NCBI RefSeq assembly: GCF_003339865.1
Contig: NZ_QPKV01000014.1
Coordinates: 1-64,000, forward strand
DNA length: 64,000 nt
Source: Pedobacter chinensis
GTDB lineage: Bacteria > Bacteroidota > Bacteroidia > Sphingobacteriales > Sphingobacteriaceae
Reading direction: 5' to 3'
Below the pieces are notes generated by a model that saw only the letters and a program-made list of their open reading frames with translations, was not told where the DNA came from and made no database searches. The translations under genes were made by a program, and so were the position numbers. Of the stretch, positions 17,506 through 26,397 are shown one piece after another. The number at the start of each line of letters is the position of its first letter. The first letter of the stretch is position 1.

Positions 17506-19548
17506 ATGGAAGAATCCAAAGAACAGCAGCACCTGCACAGGCTGCTGCAATTTGGCATATACCTTTCTGTGGCTTTCGATATCCTTGTATTTGTATATGC
17601 CGTTAAAATACTTGCTTTCCCCTGGGCGGAACATTACGGTCTTCACCGATTTTTCCAGGGGTTAAGCAAAATGATGATCTACCAGGCTCCGCTATACAGT
17701 AAGGCCTTTACCCTACTGCTCATTTGCCTGACTTCCGTAGGAACCCTTAGCCGGAAACAAAAAGACCTCAACCCTAAAAACAGTATCGTTTACCCTATGT
17801 GCGCTGCCTTGTTCATTCTGGGTGTCGGACTTTGGTGCTATGGAAAGCCAGGGCAGCAGGTGGTTGCATTGGCCAACTGGTATGAGCTGGCCTATATGGC
17901 CTGTTCCTTTACCGGCTGTTTGCTTTTACATCTGGCCATGGACAACATTTCAAAGATCATCAGCTCCAAGCTGGGGAAAGACAAATGGAATGTTGAGGGT
18001 GAAAGTTTCATGCAGGCAACCGAGCCCGTTCTTAATTCCCATGCCGTAAACATACCCATGCTTTTTTATTATAAGCGAAAGGTACGCAAGGGATATATCG
18101 TGTTACAAAATTTATACCGTGGTATGATCCTGCTTGGGGTTCCCGGATCCGGTAAAAGTTTTTCGGTCGTGATGCCGGTAATCAGGGGGATGATCGCAAA
18201 CCGGGCCTGCCTGGTGATTTATGACATCAAGTTTCCGGACCTGGGCAAGATTGCATATTACCATTATTTACTGGCCAGGCAAAAAGGAGATTACCAGAAT
18301 TTTAGGTTTCATGTAATCAACCTTAATGAACCGGAACGCAGCAGGCGCATCAATCCATGGAAAGCAATTTATTTGCAAAGCCTAGCTGATGCCTCCGAGA
18401 CAGCGGAAGGCTTGGTTGAAGCTTTAAAGAAGGGGGATAAGTCCGGCGGATCTGACCAGTTTTTTACGCAGTCGGCGATCAACTTCCTTGCCGCCTGCAT
18501 CTATTTTTTCAGTAAACATGACGGCGGGAAATATTCCAGTCTTCCTCATGTACTGGCCTTTTTGAACTGTTCCTACGAAGAGATCTTCAGTACCCTTTTT
18601 TCCAATAAAGAGCTTAGCTCACTTTTATCGCCGTTCATGACAGCCTACAAGGCCAAAGCTTTTGAGCAGCTGGAAGGCCAGGTGGGTACCTTAAAAATCT
18701 TTATCAGCCGCATTGCTACTAAGGAAACTTATTGGGTGTTTTCCGGTGACGATTTCGATCTGAAGATCAATAACCCGGCCTCTCCCGGAATATTAATCCT
18801 GGCGAATGATCCGCTGACCCAAAGCACCAATGCGGCCTGTTATTCCGTGGTATTGAACCGGATAACCAAACTGATCAATACAAAGGGTAATCTGCCTGTA
18901 GGATTGATTATAGATGAGGCAGCATCGCTTATGGTAAACCGTCTGGACCTACTATTGGCCCAAGCACGTTCCAATAAGGTCGCCACGCTTTTAGGCTTTC
19001 AGTCTATGCAACAGATCCAGCAGCAATATGGCAAAGAGACGGCCGCTACAATCACCTCTATTGTTGGTAATGTTTTGTCCGGATCGGTGCAGAACAAAGA
19101 CACACTGGACTGGCTGGAGCGCATATTTGGAAAGGTAAAGCAGCTCAGTGAAAGTGTATCTATTGACCGAAGTAAGGTTTCACTGTCATTGAGTGAAAAA
19201 CTGGAGCCACTGATTCCGGCAGGTAAAATAGCTGCTTTGAAGGCCGGGGAAATGGTCGGTCTGTTGGCCTCTGACGCCATAGAAGAATACACGGGCAGTT
19301 TTGAGCCCTCCACCGTTCATTGCAGGGTGAACCTGGATCTGGATGCGATTAAAAAAGAAGAAGAAGCCTACAGGGAGTTACCCCTATATTATGATTTCAA
19401 AGGACGCAGGGATGAAATCCTGCTTCAGAATTTTAACCGTATTACCCATGAAGTACAGGAACTGGTCAAGCAGTTTAAACCGGCAGCACGTCCGGCACAA
19501 GTTCCTCCGGCAATGAAGGGTTCAATGAGGCCGGGCATGGGCAAATAA
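17506..19548 (+). CDS. VirD4-type coupling protein (YWFCY/TraG-D family T4CP)
   Basis: 680 residues from the ATG at 17506 (EESKEQQHLHRLL); the frame is open further upstream to 17425 but the protein family starts here. Four N-terminal membrane helices lie within residues 15-155. Walker A GVPGSGKS is at residues 211-218, and VGLIIDEAASLMVNRLD is Walker B. ATLLGFQSMQQIQQQYG and IVGNVLSGSVQNKDTLDWL follow, as in Bacteroidetes coupling proteins (called MobC in CTnDOT naming). It delivers the relaxase-DNA complex to the channel. Here it is separated from the tra operon by the defence pair. Confidence 0.9.
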   Translation: MEESKEQQHLHRLLQFGIYLSVAFDILVFVYAVKILAFPWAEHYGLHRFFQGLSKMMIYQAPLYSKAFTLLLICLTSVGTLSRKQKDLNPKNSIVYPMCAALFILGVGLWCYGKPGQQVVALANWYELAYMACSFTGCLLLHLAMDNISKIISSKLGKDKWNVEGESFMQATEPVLNSHAVNIPMLFYYKRKVRKGYIVLQNLYRGMILLGVPGSGKSFSVVMPVIRGMIANRACLVIYDIKFPDLGKIAYYHYLLARQKGDYQNFRFHVINLNEPERSRRINPWKAIYLQSLADASETAEGLVEALKKGDKSGGSDQFFTQSAINFLAACIYFFSKHDGGKYSSLPHVLAFLNCSYEEIFSTLFSNKELSSLLSPFMTAYKAKAFEQLEGQVGTLKIFISRIATKETYWVFSGDDFDLKINNPASPGILILANDPLTQSTNAACYSVVLNRITKLINTKGNLPVGLIIDEAASLMVNRLDLLLAQARSNKVATLLGFQSMQQIQQQYGKETAATITSIVGNVLSGSVQNKDTLDWLERIFGKVKQLSESVSIDRSKVSLSLSEKLEPLIPAGKIAALKAGEMVGLLASDAIEEYTGSFEPSTVHCRVNLDLDAIKKEEEAYRELPLYYDFKGRRDEILLQNFNRITHEVQELVKQFKPAARPAQVPPAMKGSMRPGMGK

Positions 19549-19570
19549 AATTTTATTAATCAATTAACTT

Positions 19571-19999
19571 ATGGACGAACTCTTAGGTATGCCAGTGATG
19601 GTACATCCCCAGCTCACCCAGGATCCTGTGCTGATGCGTGGGCAGGTGGGAACGGTTATCGGAGCGGATCTGCATAGCGACACCATTGTAGTAGCATTTG
19701 GGAACAAAGGTGCTGGAAGTTACCACAGCGATGCACTTCTGGTATTAAAACCACATAACGAATTGTACAAAGATCTTTTAGAAAAAGTAAAGCAACTAAA
19801 AATAGCAGATTTTAAAAGTCTGCTCAGGCTCAGCATGCACCAGAGTACGGGTAGCCCCCGTCAGATCATGGAGGCCATGGCAGCTTTGAAGGATAGTCCG
19901 CAGGCACTCGATTTCGCAACACGTCCTTTACCAGAAATGCTTGAGATGGACTATGGAACTGACCTTCAGCAGGGCAATAGCATTGGGATGGGCAGATAA
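19571..19999 (+). CDS. ICE-associated protein, unknown
   Basis: 142 residues, soluble, no membrane segment. The first 60 residues are beta-rich and Gly/Val-rich (RGQVGTVIGADLHSDTIVVAFG), suggesting a small barrel; the C-terminal half is helical. It starts 22 bp after the coupling protein and its stop overlaps the next start by 1 bp. No family recognised. Confidence 0.6.
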   Translation: MDELLGMPVMVHPQLTQDPVLMRGQVGTVIGADLHSDTIVVAFGNKGAGSYHSDALLVLKPHNELYKDLLEKVKQLKIADFKSLLRLSMHQSTGSPRQIMEAMAALKDSPQALDFATRPLPEMLEMDYGTDLQQGNSIGMGR

Positions 20000-20475
20000 T
20001 GAGTTGGTTCTGTAACCGGCATGGAACATTCATCATGCTTATGGTGTTGCTGTTGTTTTCTCCAGTTTACCTGCCCGCCCAATTTTGTCTCCCTTTAAAC
20101 TCCCTTAGGCTAACTTCTGGCTTTGGGTGGCGTAAGCATCCGGTCACGGGCAGCAGGGATTTTCATTATGGCGTGGATTTGTCTGCCAAATTTGAGCCTG
20201 TATATGCGATTATAGGCGGAAGGGTAACTTCTCAGGGATTTCATCCAGTTTTAGGAAACTTTATCCGTATGGAACATGGCGGATTTGAAGTTGTTTATGG
20301 TCATTTATCCGTTTCTATAGTTACCCAAGGGCAAGATGTCCAGACTGGGGAGTGTCTTGGCCTGACAGGTGATACAGGCAGGGCCACCGGGCCACACCTT
20401 CATTTAAGCATCAAATTTCGTGGTTATCCTATAAATCCACTACGATTTCTATTAGTTCTGGCCAATAATCAATAG
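19999..20475 (+). CDS. M23-family peptidase (LytM-type murein endopeptidase)
   Basis: 158 residues with an N-terminal signal or anchor helix (FIMLMVLLLFSPVYLPAQ). The LytM zinc motif HYGVD (residues 56-60, HxxxD) and GPHLH (131-135, HxH) are both intact, with His101 in YGHLS. It would cut peptidoglycan cross-links, probably to open the cell wall for the mating channel. Short compared with full LytM proteins: essentially only the catalytic domain remains. Confidence 0.88.
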   Translation: MSWFCNRHGTFIMLMVLLLFSPVYLPAQFCLPLNSLRLTSGFGWRKHPVTGSRDFHYGVDLSAKFEPVYAIIGGRVTSQGFHPVLGNFIRMEHGGFEVVYGHLSVSIVTQGQDVQTGECLGLTGDTGRATGPHLHLSIKFRGYPINPLRFLLVLANNQ

Positions 20476-20497
20476 TCTTTTAATTAATTCTTTATTC

Positions 20498-20683
20498 ATG
20501 AACAATCCTTATGAATCCGGGGACTGGTATTATAACCGTTCGCTGGAACGGAAGCTCCAGCTTCTTGCTGAAGGAGAAGAAATGGAGCTCACACCAGAAG
20601 AGGCCGCCATTTACGGTGCCGATTATGCCGATGAGTTTCCTGAAGACGAATACTTTTTACAGGAGGATCAGGATGAGTACTAA
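20498..20683 (+). CDS. small acidic protein upstream of ArdC
   Basis: 61 residues, strongly acidic (EEMELTPEEAAIYGADYADEFPEDEYF), with many Tyr. The last 11 bp overlap the ardC-like start, and an AGGAGG (20661-20666) inside this gene serves as the ArdC ribosome-binding site. Small acidic proteins beside antirestriction genes can be DNA mimics, but that is only a suggestion. Confidence 0.6.
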   Translation: MNNPYESGDWYYNRSLERKLQLLAEGEEMELTPEEAAIYGADYADEFPEDEYFLQEDQDEY

Positions 20684-21908
20684 AAAGGAAGCGCCTAAAG
20701 CCCTGCATGTGCAGGTTGCGGAAAAACTGATTGAACAACTCAAAGCGGGCACTGCGCCATGGCAAAAGCCATGGACGGCAGCAGGCAGCCCAGCCTTTCA
20801 ACTTCCCTATAATGTCATTTCGGGTAACCGCTATAAGGGGATCAATACTTTCTCTTTGTTACTTGCCGGGTATGATGATCCACGGTGGATGACCTATAAC
20901 CAAGCGGCATCCAAAGACTGGCAGGTAAAAAAGGGCGAGCATGGTACTACCATCCAGTATGTCCGCTTTTATGATGAACAGACAAAACGTGACCAGCAAG
21001 GTAAACCGATTTTAGATGCTTATGGTAAACCTGAAAAGGAACTGGTGAAGCTGGAAAAGCCGATCATCAATAGCGCGAAGGTCTTCAATGCGCGGCAGGT
21101 AGCGGGCATCCCTGAACTGAAAATCATCAATCCGGCAGAGCTAGGATGGGACCCTTTGGAGCGAGCCGAGCAACTGATCAAAAGTACCGGTGCCGATATC
21201 GTGTACCGTGCCGGAAACCGGGCTTATTACAGCCTGCTCGCTGATCAGATCACAGTGCCACTGAAAGCGCAGTTTGACAGCCCAGGAAAATTTTACGCCA
21301 CAGTACTGCACGAGGCAGGTCACTGGAGTGGACACCCCTCCAGGCTTGACCGGAGCCTAATGAATAAATTCGGCTCTGAGGCGTATGCCAGGGAAGAATT
21401 GAGAGCAGAAATTGCATCCTTGTTAATCGGTCAGGAGCTTCAGATCGGGCACGATCCGGGCCAACATATCGCATACGTGAAAGACTGGGTCCAAATTCTG
21501 ACGGATACTCCGTTTGAAATTCATGCTGCGACGGCTGATGCCGAAAAGATCTTCAACTATTTGATGGACTTTGAGCGAACTCGCATCCAGAAACAGGATC
21601 AGCAGGAAGAACTTAAAGTGGCTGAGGTAGAAAAGCGACCAGTTAAGAACCTTCAGATGGGGGACGAGATTGGCTATGACAATACTGTCTATCGTGTGGT
21701 CAGCCTCCTTAAACAAAGCCGCTTTAGGATGGAGAACTTGGGCAATGGCGCACAGTTTACGCTGTCTAAATCCGACGGACTGTATGCTTCGCTGGTTCAG
21801 GCGAAGGCCACTCAAGTCAGCAGACCAGTTCTGGATTTATCTGCGGTGATGGAAAAACAGCACGACCAGGAACCGGAGACCAATGCGGCTTATGGATTAA
21901 AACGTTAA
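20673..21908 (+). CDS. ardC: ArdC-like antirestriction protein
   Basis: 411 residues from the ATG at 20673, 7 bp downstream of a strong AGGAGG. The N-terminal ArdC domain (VAEKLIEQLKAGTAPWQKPW ... YNVISGNRYKGIN) binds single-stranded DNA. The C-terminal metallopeptidase-like domain carries HEAGHWSGHPSRL from His213, followed by YAREELRAEIASLL. ArdC proteins are thought to protect entering single-stranded DNA from host restriction. About 100 extra C-terminal residues (from EVEKRPVKNLQMGDEIGY) look like a small beta domain. An in-frame extension to 20511 is read through the previous gene and is not credible. Confidence 0.9.
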   Translation: MSTKKEAPKALHVQVAEKLIEQLKAGTAPWQKPWTAAGSPAFQLPYNVISGNRYKGINTFSLLLAGYDDPRWMTYNQAASKDWQVKKGEHGTTIQYVRFYDEQTKRDQQGKPILDAYGKPEKELVKLEKPIINSAKVFNARQVAGIPELKIINPAELGWDPLERAEQLIKSTGADIVYRAGNRAYYSLLADQITVPLKAQFDSPGKFYATVLHEAGHWSGHPSRLDRSLMNKFGSEAYAREELRAEIASLLIGQELQIGHDPGQHIAYVKDWVQILTDTPFEIHAATADAEKIFNYLMDFERTRIQKQDQQEELKVAEVEKRPVKNLQMGDEIGYDNTVYRVVSLLKQSRFRMENLGNGAQFTLSKSDGLYASLVQAKATQVSRPVLDLSAVMEKQHDQEPETNAAYGLKR

Positions 21909-21925
21909 CCTTAAATCTTAATTTT

Positions 21926-22702
21926 ATGAAACCTTTATTTTTAGAAAATGAACTGCCAGTAGACGGCCTGAGCAGAATTGGGCTATGGAAAGATGGTAAA
22001 CCGGTGCTGTCGTCTGATGACCTTCGGGCCATGCTTGCCGGACGCCGTACCGGCCTGGTTACCCTGGAAAACGTCCAGGCGGATGGCTTTTTAATCAAAC
22101 GGCTGGATGTTAAACTGTCCCTGCATAGGTCTGATTCGGGCCAGGTCAGTTTACAGGCCCATCCAATTCACCATGAGATTCAGTCTCATCCTTTGTTAAC
22201 TGAAAAAGACATGAAGATGTTAACCGAAGGAAAGGTTGCAAGTATTGGAAAGGCGGTGGAAGGACCGGATGGTAAGGTTCAAAGCTTGATTTTTGAATAT
22301 GACGCGGGCACAAAGGAATTTATATCCTATATTCCCAACCAGGTTCAGGCTCCTGACAGGGTTAACGGGGAGCTACTCACAAAAAAGCAAAAAGAAGCCT
22401 TTCAATTTGGGGAGCCGGTGGAACTTTCAGACGGGACAACCTTTCAACACCGCGCTTCAGAACCTAATGGAATATTGTCTGACCGTATCGCACTGGTAGT
22501 TTCTGTTCTGATGGATGGAGGCATTTCTTATTTGCTGCTCAGGGGTCTCCGAAATTTGCTAGGGGATAAAAAACCTCAGAAGGATGAGTACACTGCTGGG
22601 TTTAAAATGGCTTTGGCCGCAATGGAGCGTCAGCAGGCTCAAAAGGACTTGCCCAATCTTGATCAGCAAGAGTATACTCAAGGACGGGGCCGATCACGCT
22701 GA
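21926..22702 (+). CDS. DUF4099/DUF3945-domain ICE protein
   Basis: 258 residues. The N-terminal part (LPVDGLSRIGLWKDGKPVLSS ... LLAGRRTGLVTL) fits DUF4099 and the middle (HPLLTEKDMKMLTEGKVA ... LIFEYDAGTKEFISY) fits DUF3945. Both domains travel together in Bacteroidetes conjugative elements, where related larger proteins are fused to topoisomerases or nucleases. A hydrophobic stretch near residues 190-210 (IALVVSVLMDGGISYLLL) may be membrane-associated. No enzyme domain is attached here. Confidence 0.7.
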   Translation: MKPLFLENELPVDGLSRIGLWKDGKPVLSSDDLRAMLAGRRTGLVTLENVQADGFLIKRLDVKLSLHRSDSGQVSLQAHPIHHEIQSHPLLTEKDMKMLTEGKVASIGKAVEGPDGKVQSLIFEYDAGTKEFISYIPNQVQAPDRVNGELLTKKQKEAFQFGEPVELSDGTTFQHRASEPNGILSDRIALVVSVLMDGGISYLLLRGLRNLLGDKKPQKDEYTAGFKMALAAMERQQAQKDLPNLDQQEYTQGRGRSR

Positions 22703-22728
22703 ACAAAGTACTAACCCATTGAAATCAA

Positions 22729-23049
22729 ATGATTATTCCTGAGTATTTTAAACAGAATCTGGAGCTGGACATCGTGGTGTTTGATGAGCCCGTTAAGGTT
22801 GACTATTGCTTCTGGTGGCCACAGAAAAAAGAAGATGGGAAGGATCCAATGTTTGCTCATGTTGAATTTCGATCCAATTCTGTAGTGATCAGTGAGACTG
22901 GTTATCGGTCTCACTTTTTTCATACTGACTACCTTAAGGATACACCTTACCAAAGCATTAACGAATTCGTGCAGGAACTGGCAGAACATTTTGCAAAAGA
23001 AATGGGCTATGAGCCGCCGGTACGTGGCAGCCAGCTCCGAATGTTTTAA
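22729..23049 (+). CDS. hypothetical ICE protein
   Basis: 106 residues, soluble, mixed alpha/beta, with an aromatic cluster CFWWPQKK near residue 30. It sits 26 bp downstream of the DUF4099 gene and 9 bp upstream of the next, in an operon-like string of element genes. No family recognised. Confidence 0.55.
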   Translation: MIIPEYFKQNLELDIVVFDEPVKVDYCFWWPQKKEDGKDPMFAHVEFRSNSVVISETGYRSHFFHTDYLKDTPYQSINEFVQELAEHFAKEMGYEPPVRGSQLRMF

Positions 23050-23058
23050 CAGTTAATT

Positions 23059-23922
23059 ATGAACGAGAAAAATTTTGAGTACCTCAAAAAACTTTTAGAT
23101 AATCTGGGCTTCGGCACAAGGCTGAACGGTGTGTTACAACAGGCGTTGGAAAAGGGCTTTAATACATTTACCCTCGGACTCAACAATTCATACCTTTCTG
23201 AGGAATCCAGGATCCTGGGAACCCCAAACAAGGATATTGTCAAATACAGGCTCAACTTTGCAAAAAGTAAAAATTCCGATTCGGTTTTTCTGAATGACTA
23301 TCAGGTTTTTTTGTTTAAGCCACTGGAGATAACACCACGTTCGCACGCCTTTGATCTGGAACGTGACCACAGGATAACGGCTTTGCAGGCTTATCGGTTG
23401 CTCTCTGGATTTTCCATTCAAAAGGATGTTTTTCTGTCCCGCAGGGAAGGAATTGAGCCAAATGAAGCTCAGCCCGAGAGTAAGAAGCTATGGTTAAAGA
23501 TTAACCTGGATGTAATAGATGCATATGAACAGCATCCGCTTCGGAAATTTTATCCGGAATATGGATACGATCTTGGTGCTAGTATAGATAAATATCCCTT
23601 TACCAATCTTTCTTCCGGGCCTATCCGGGAAATGGCTTTGCAGGATCTGGCCAAGGGAAAGCTTTTTAAAACAGAAATGCGGCTGTTTGATCAAGTGTTT
23701 CCTGTTTATGTTGCTGCTAATCCGCAGTCCAGATCACTGGAAATATATGATAAAGCACTCAGCAGGATTTCTGACCGGCAGATTTTTCCGGATAAGATCG
23801 AAAAGCTGGAATCCGGTGCCAGGCAGGCTGACTTGACTAAATCTTCTGATCTGCCTGAGAAAAGGGATCATCCCTGGGATCAGGATTCTGATCATGACAA
23901 TCTTCCAAAGATTGGACGTTAA
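23059..23922 (+). CDS. hypothetical ICE protein with DUF3945-like repeats
   Basis: 287 residues, soluble. The middle (DHRITALQAYRLLSGFSIQKDV) and the C-terminal section (LFKTEMRLFDQVFPVYVAANPQ) resemble the low-divergence repeats of Bacteroidetes element proteins with DUF3945, but the match is weak. The tail is charged and probably disordered (RDHPWDQDSDHDN). It ends 13 bp before the methylase start at 23936. Confidence 0.5.
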   Translation: MNEKNFEYLKKLLDNLGFGTRLNGVLQQALEKGFNTFTLGLNNSYLSEESRILGTPNKDIVKYRLNFAKSKNSDSVFLNDYQVFLFKPLEITPRSHAFDLERDHRITALQAYRLLSGFSIQKDVFLSRREGIEPNEAQPESKKLWLKINLDVIDAYEQHPLRKFYPEYGYDLGASIDKYPFTNLSSGPIREMALQDLAKGKLFKTEMRLFDQVFPVYVAANPQSRSLEIYDKALSRISDRQIFPDKIEKLESGARQADLTKSSDLPEKRDHPWDQDSDHDNLPKIGR

Positions 23923-23935
23923 ACCAAATATATTT

Positions 23936-24763
23936 ATGCGTAAGGTTCGGTTAAAAACACCTATAAGTTATTATGGTGGTAAGCAAAAGCTTGCCGCGAC
24001 TATCGTTTCCCTAATTCCTAAGCATACACTGTACTGTGAGCCATTCATTGGCGGAGCAGCGGTGTTTTTTGCGAAGAGGCCTTCGGAGATTGAAGTCATC
24101 AACGACACCAACAGGGAGCTGGTGAATTTTTACAGGGTGGCAAAGGAGGACTTTGTTAGCCTGGAGAAAGAAGTGAGGATTAGTCTGCATAGCCGGGACA
24201 TGCACCGACGTGCATCCGTTATTTATGCGAATCCCGATATGTTTTCTGACTTGAAACGCGCGTGGGCAGTATGGGTGTTGAGCTCTCAAAGTTTCAGCGC
24301 CCAATTGGATGGAACCTGGGGCTTTGATATTTCCAGTAACACCACCACTAAAAAAATCCATCATCATAAATCGGGTTTTACCGAAGATCTCGCAATCCGG
24401 TTACAGAACTGCCAGATTGAATGTGCTGACGCCCTTTACATCATAGGCAGCCGGGATTCTGACCATACATTCTTCTACCTGGATCCACCCTACTACAATT
24501 CTGATTGCGGTCATTACAATGGATATAGCCAGCAGGATTATGAAAGCTTATTGTACCTGTTGAGCAGAATCAAGGGTAAGTTCCTGCTTTCCTCGTATCC
24601 CTCACCTATACTGGAGAAGTATATCATTACCCAGAAGTGGCAGAAGTGGTCTATCAGACAAAAGGTCTCGGTGAATGCGAAGGCAGGAAACCAAAAAACA
24701 AAAATTGAAATGTTGGTGGCAAATTATCCAATTGCGGAACAATTGAAAATTCTGGAGGCATAG
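23936..24763 (+). CDS. D12-class adenine-N6 DNA methyltransferase (Dam-like)
   Basis: 275 residues from the ATG at 23936 (RKVRLKTPISYYGGK); the frame is open back to 23894, but that extension overlaps the previous gene and precedes the conserved start. PISYYGGK and CEPFIGGAAVFF form the AdoMet-binding motif, and the catalytic motif is DPPYYNSD from Asp183. Such orphan methylases on ICEs probably mark the element against host restriction or regulate it. No restriction enzyme is next to it. The recognition sequence cannot be read from the protein. Confidence 0.88.
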   Translation: MRKVRLKTPISYYGGKQKLAATIVSLIPKHTLYCEPFIGGAAVFFAKRPSEIEVINDTNRELVNFYRVAKEDFVSLEKEVRISLHSRDMHRRASVIYANPDMFSDLKRAWAVWVLSSQSFSAQLDGTWGFDISSNTTTKKIHHHKSGFTEDLAIRLQNCQIECADALYIIGSRDSDHTFFYLDPPYYNSDCGHYNGYSQQDYESLLYLLSRIKGKFLLSSYPSPILEKYIITQKWQKWSIRQKVSVNAKAGNQKTKIEMLVANYPIAEQLKILEA

Positions 24764-24766
24764 ACT

Positions 24767-25282
24767 ATGGCCAATCATGTTTTTAATGAAGTTAATTTTC
24801 ATGGGCCGGATTCTGATTTAATGGTGGCCGCGCATTTTTTTGAGCAGATGGAAGCCTGTGAACCCAAGACTGAGGAAGGCCAGTGGCCTCATTTTTTTAT
24901 CGAAATGCCAAAACACTTTTTTGCCTATATCGAAGCTGCCCATCTACCTGGCATGCTGAGGGTGGAATACCAGACCGATTGGTATCCCAATCCCGAAGAC
25001 TTGGTAATCATCGCCTCACACTTCGGGCTGGATTTCGAGTCCTCCTACGTGGAGCATGGAAATGGCTATTATGGGGCGTGCAGGTTCAGATATGATGATG
25101 GCAGATTCTTGCATACATGGCTCCAAGAGAGTGATCTGATGCAGATTGGGTATGATGATCAGAAGCGAGAATATCTGTATAACGAGCTTAGGTTCAAATT
25201 TCAGGGCAATTGCTATAATCATGTGCTGAAGGAAAAGCTGGATGCGCTTGAACAGCATCTCGGCCTGTCCAGGGGCAGATAA
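24767..25282 (+). CDS. YubB/DUF1281-like hypothetical ICE protein
   Basis: 171 residues. It begins ANHVFNEVNFHG and contains TDWYPNPEDLVIIASHFGLDFESSYVEHG, a pattern recalling the plasmid-borne YubB ferredoxin-like proteins. No membrane segment. It starts 3 bp after the methylase and ends 10 bp before the ADP-ribosyltransferase-like gene, so it is part of the same operon. Function unknown. Confidence 0.5.
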   Translation: MANHVFNEVNFHGPDSDLMVAAHFFEQMEACEPKTEEGQWPHFFIEMPKHFFAYIEAAHLPGMLRVEYQTDWYPNPEDLVIIASHFGLDFESSYVEHGNGYYGACRFRYDDGRFLHTWLQESDLMQIGYDDQKREYLYNELRFKFQGNCYNHVLKEKLDALEQHLGLSRGR

Positions 25283-25292
25283 TTTAAAGAAT

Positions 25293-25820
25293 ATGAAGTT
25301 AGAAATTCCGGAGGTGCTCTACCACGGCTCCTATTACGATTTCGGCGAATTTGATGACAGGTTTAGACGCAGCAATACAGAGTGGGAAAATACTGTACAT
25401 GGTTTCTTTTTTGCTGATAAGGTGGAAAACGCCCTGCTTTTTGGCCCGAGAGTGTATAGTGCTGAAGTTTCGATTACTAAACCGTTGGATTTAAGGATCC
25501 ACGGGATATTTTCCACCCTGGAACAAGCGCCTGTGATCTGCGAGATAATTTTTGAAAGGAAACTACAGCCAAGGGCAGCGTTGTCGCTGCTCAACCGGGA
25601 GATTGATTTGGGTGAGATTGCAGATCTGTACGATGCTTTAAATACCGAAGAGGCGAACGCGCATTTCAAAAAGTCAGGTTACGATGGAATCATATCCGAT
25701 TTAGGCGACTATCAAAATGAGTATATCGCATTCAACACCAGTCAAATTAAAATTTTAGAGGCGTTGAATTATGGGGAGGAAAGGCACCTTATTGAGGTTC
25801 ATGCCAGACGGCGGGGTTAA
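25293..25820 (+). CDS. ADP-ribosyltransferase-like polyvalent-protein domain
   Basis: 175 residues from the ATG at 25293. VLYHGSYYDFGEFD (R/H-G-S region), GFFFADKVENALLFG (aromatic-Phe-x-Ala plus helix) and VSITKPLDLR match the ART-like domain of phage and plasmid polyvalent proteins. SGYDGIISDLGDYQNEYIAFNTSQIK gives the C-terminal x-E-Y-I-A-F element with the candidate catalytic Glu. Such proteins may modify host targets when the element enters a new cell. The assignment is by motif only. It is the last gene of this strand and converges with the next. Confidence 0.65.
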   Translation: MKLEIPEVLYHGSYYDFGEFDDRFRRSNTEWENTVHGFFFADKVENALLFGPRVYSAEVSITKPLDLRIHGIFSTLEQAPVICEIIFERKLQPRAALSLLNREIDLGEIADLYDALNTEEANAHFKKSGYDGIISDLGDYQNEYIAFNTSQIKILEALNYGEERHLIEVHARRRG

Positions 25821-26054
25821 TTAAAATCTGGAGCGTTTGTTTTGCAGGGCTATAAAGTACTGGTAAAACAGGCGCTCTTTTTCACGTTGTCTCGACCTCC
25901 TTCTGGATTTTCCGGTAATGTAGCCCATAAAAAGTAGTACAACAGCAAAGGCTATAGCTGGCCCAATATATGGGTAGGTTTTCATGCTCAATGATGCAAG
26001 CAGAGCGCCGGTGCTGATGACCATTGTAATGAGAAATAGGATGATGGTTTTCAT
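25821..26054 (-). CDS. small two-helix membrane protein
   Basis: 77 residues from the ATG at 26054. Two membrane helices (residues 2-22 and about 27-50) are followed by a very basic tail (GKSRRRSRQREKERLF). Converges on the ADP-ribosyltransferase-like gene with no gap. Unknown function; it could be a host-inhibition or immunity-type small protein, but nothing in the sequence proves it. Confidence 0.5.
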   Translation of the reverse strand: MKTIILFLITMVISTGALLASLSMKTYPYIGPAIAFAVVLLFMGYITGKSRRRSRQREKERLFYQYFIALQNKRSRF

Positions 26055-26397
26055 ACGTTTGTTTGTTGCCTGATTAATAAGCTTTAGCAATATTTGTGCC
26101 GGATACCATATGTAAGGTCACTTGCATATTTAGTTAGATTTACTCGTCGATCATCTGTTAAAGCCTCTAATCATTTGAATTTACTTTCACCCCCTTTTAC
26201 GTTTCAGATCGTCTAGGATTTTATCAACAATAAGAAAAGCTCCATCGCTGATATGCGATCAGCTAAATGGCTTGAGATGGAATTATTATGTATCGGGTCT
26301 AGCAAAATCAAGTGATCCAGTTTTGACTTAAAAGCGAAATCCAGACTTACCAAATATCATGAGACTTATTCTCCTAAGCATAACCGATTATTAACCT
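26055..26397. other. gene-free stretch at the right side of the ICE genes
   Basis: No convincing ORF, tRNA or terminator seen. From here to the right the base composition is more AT-rich than in the conjugation genes, so an element boundary could lie here, but I see no direct repeat that would mark an attachment site. Confidence 0.4.

Noticed and set aside
20511..20672. Upstream extension of the ardC-like frame
   Set aside because: The AGGAGG and the ATG at 20673 fit the ArdC start, and the extension lies in the small acidic gene read in another frame.
26055..26397. Right end (att site) of the ICE
   Set aside because: Base composition changes here, but no tRNA gene, integrase or direct repeat is visible to support a boundary.
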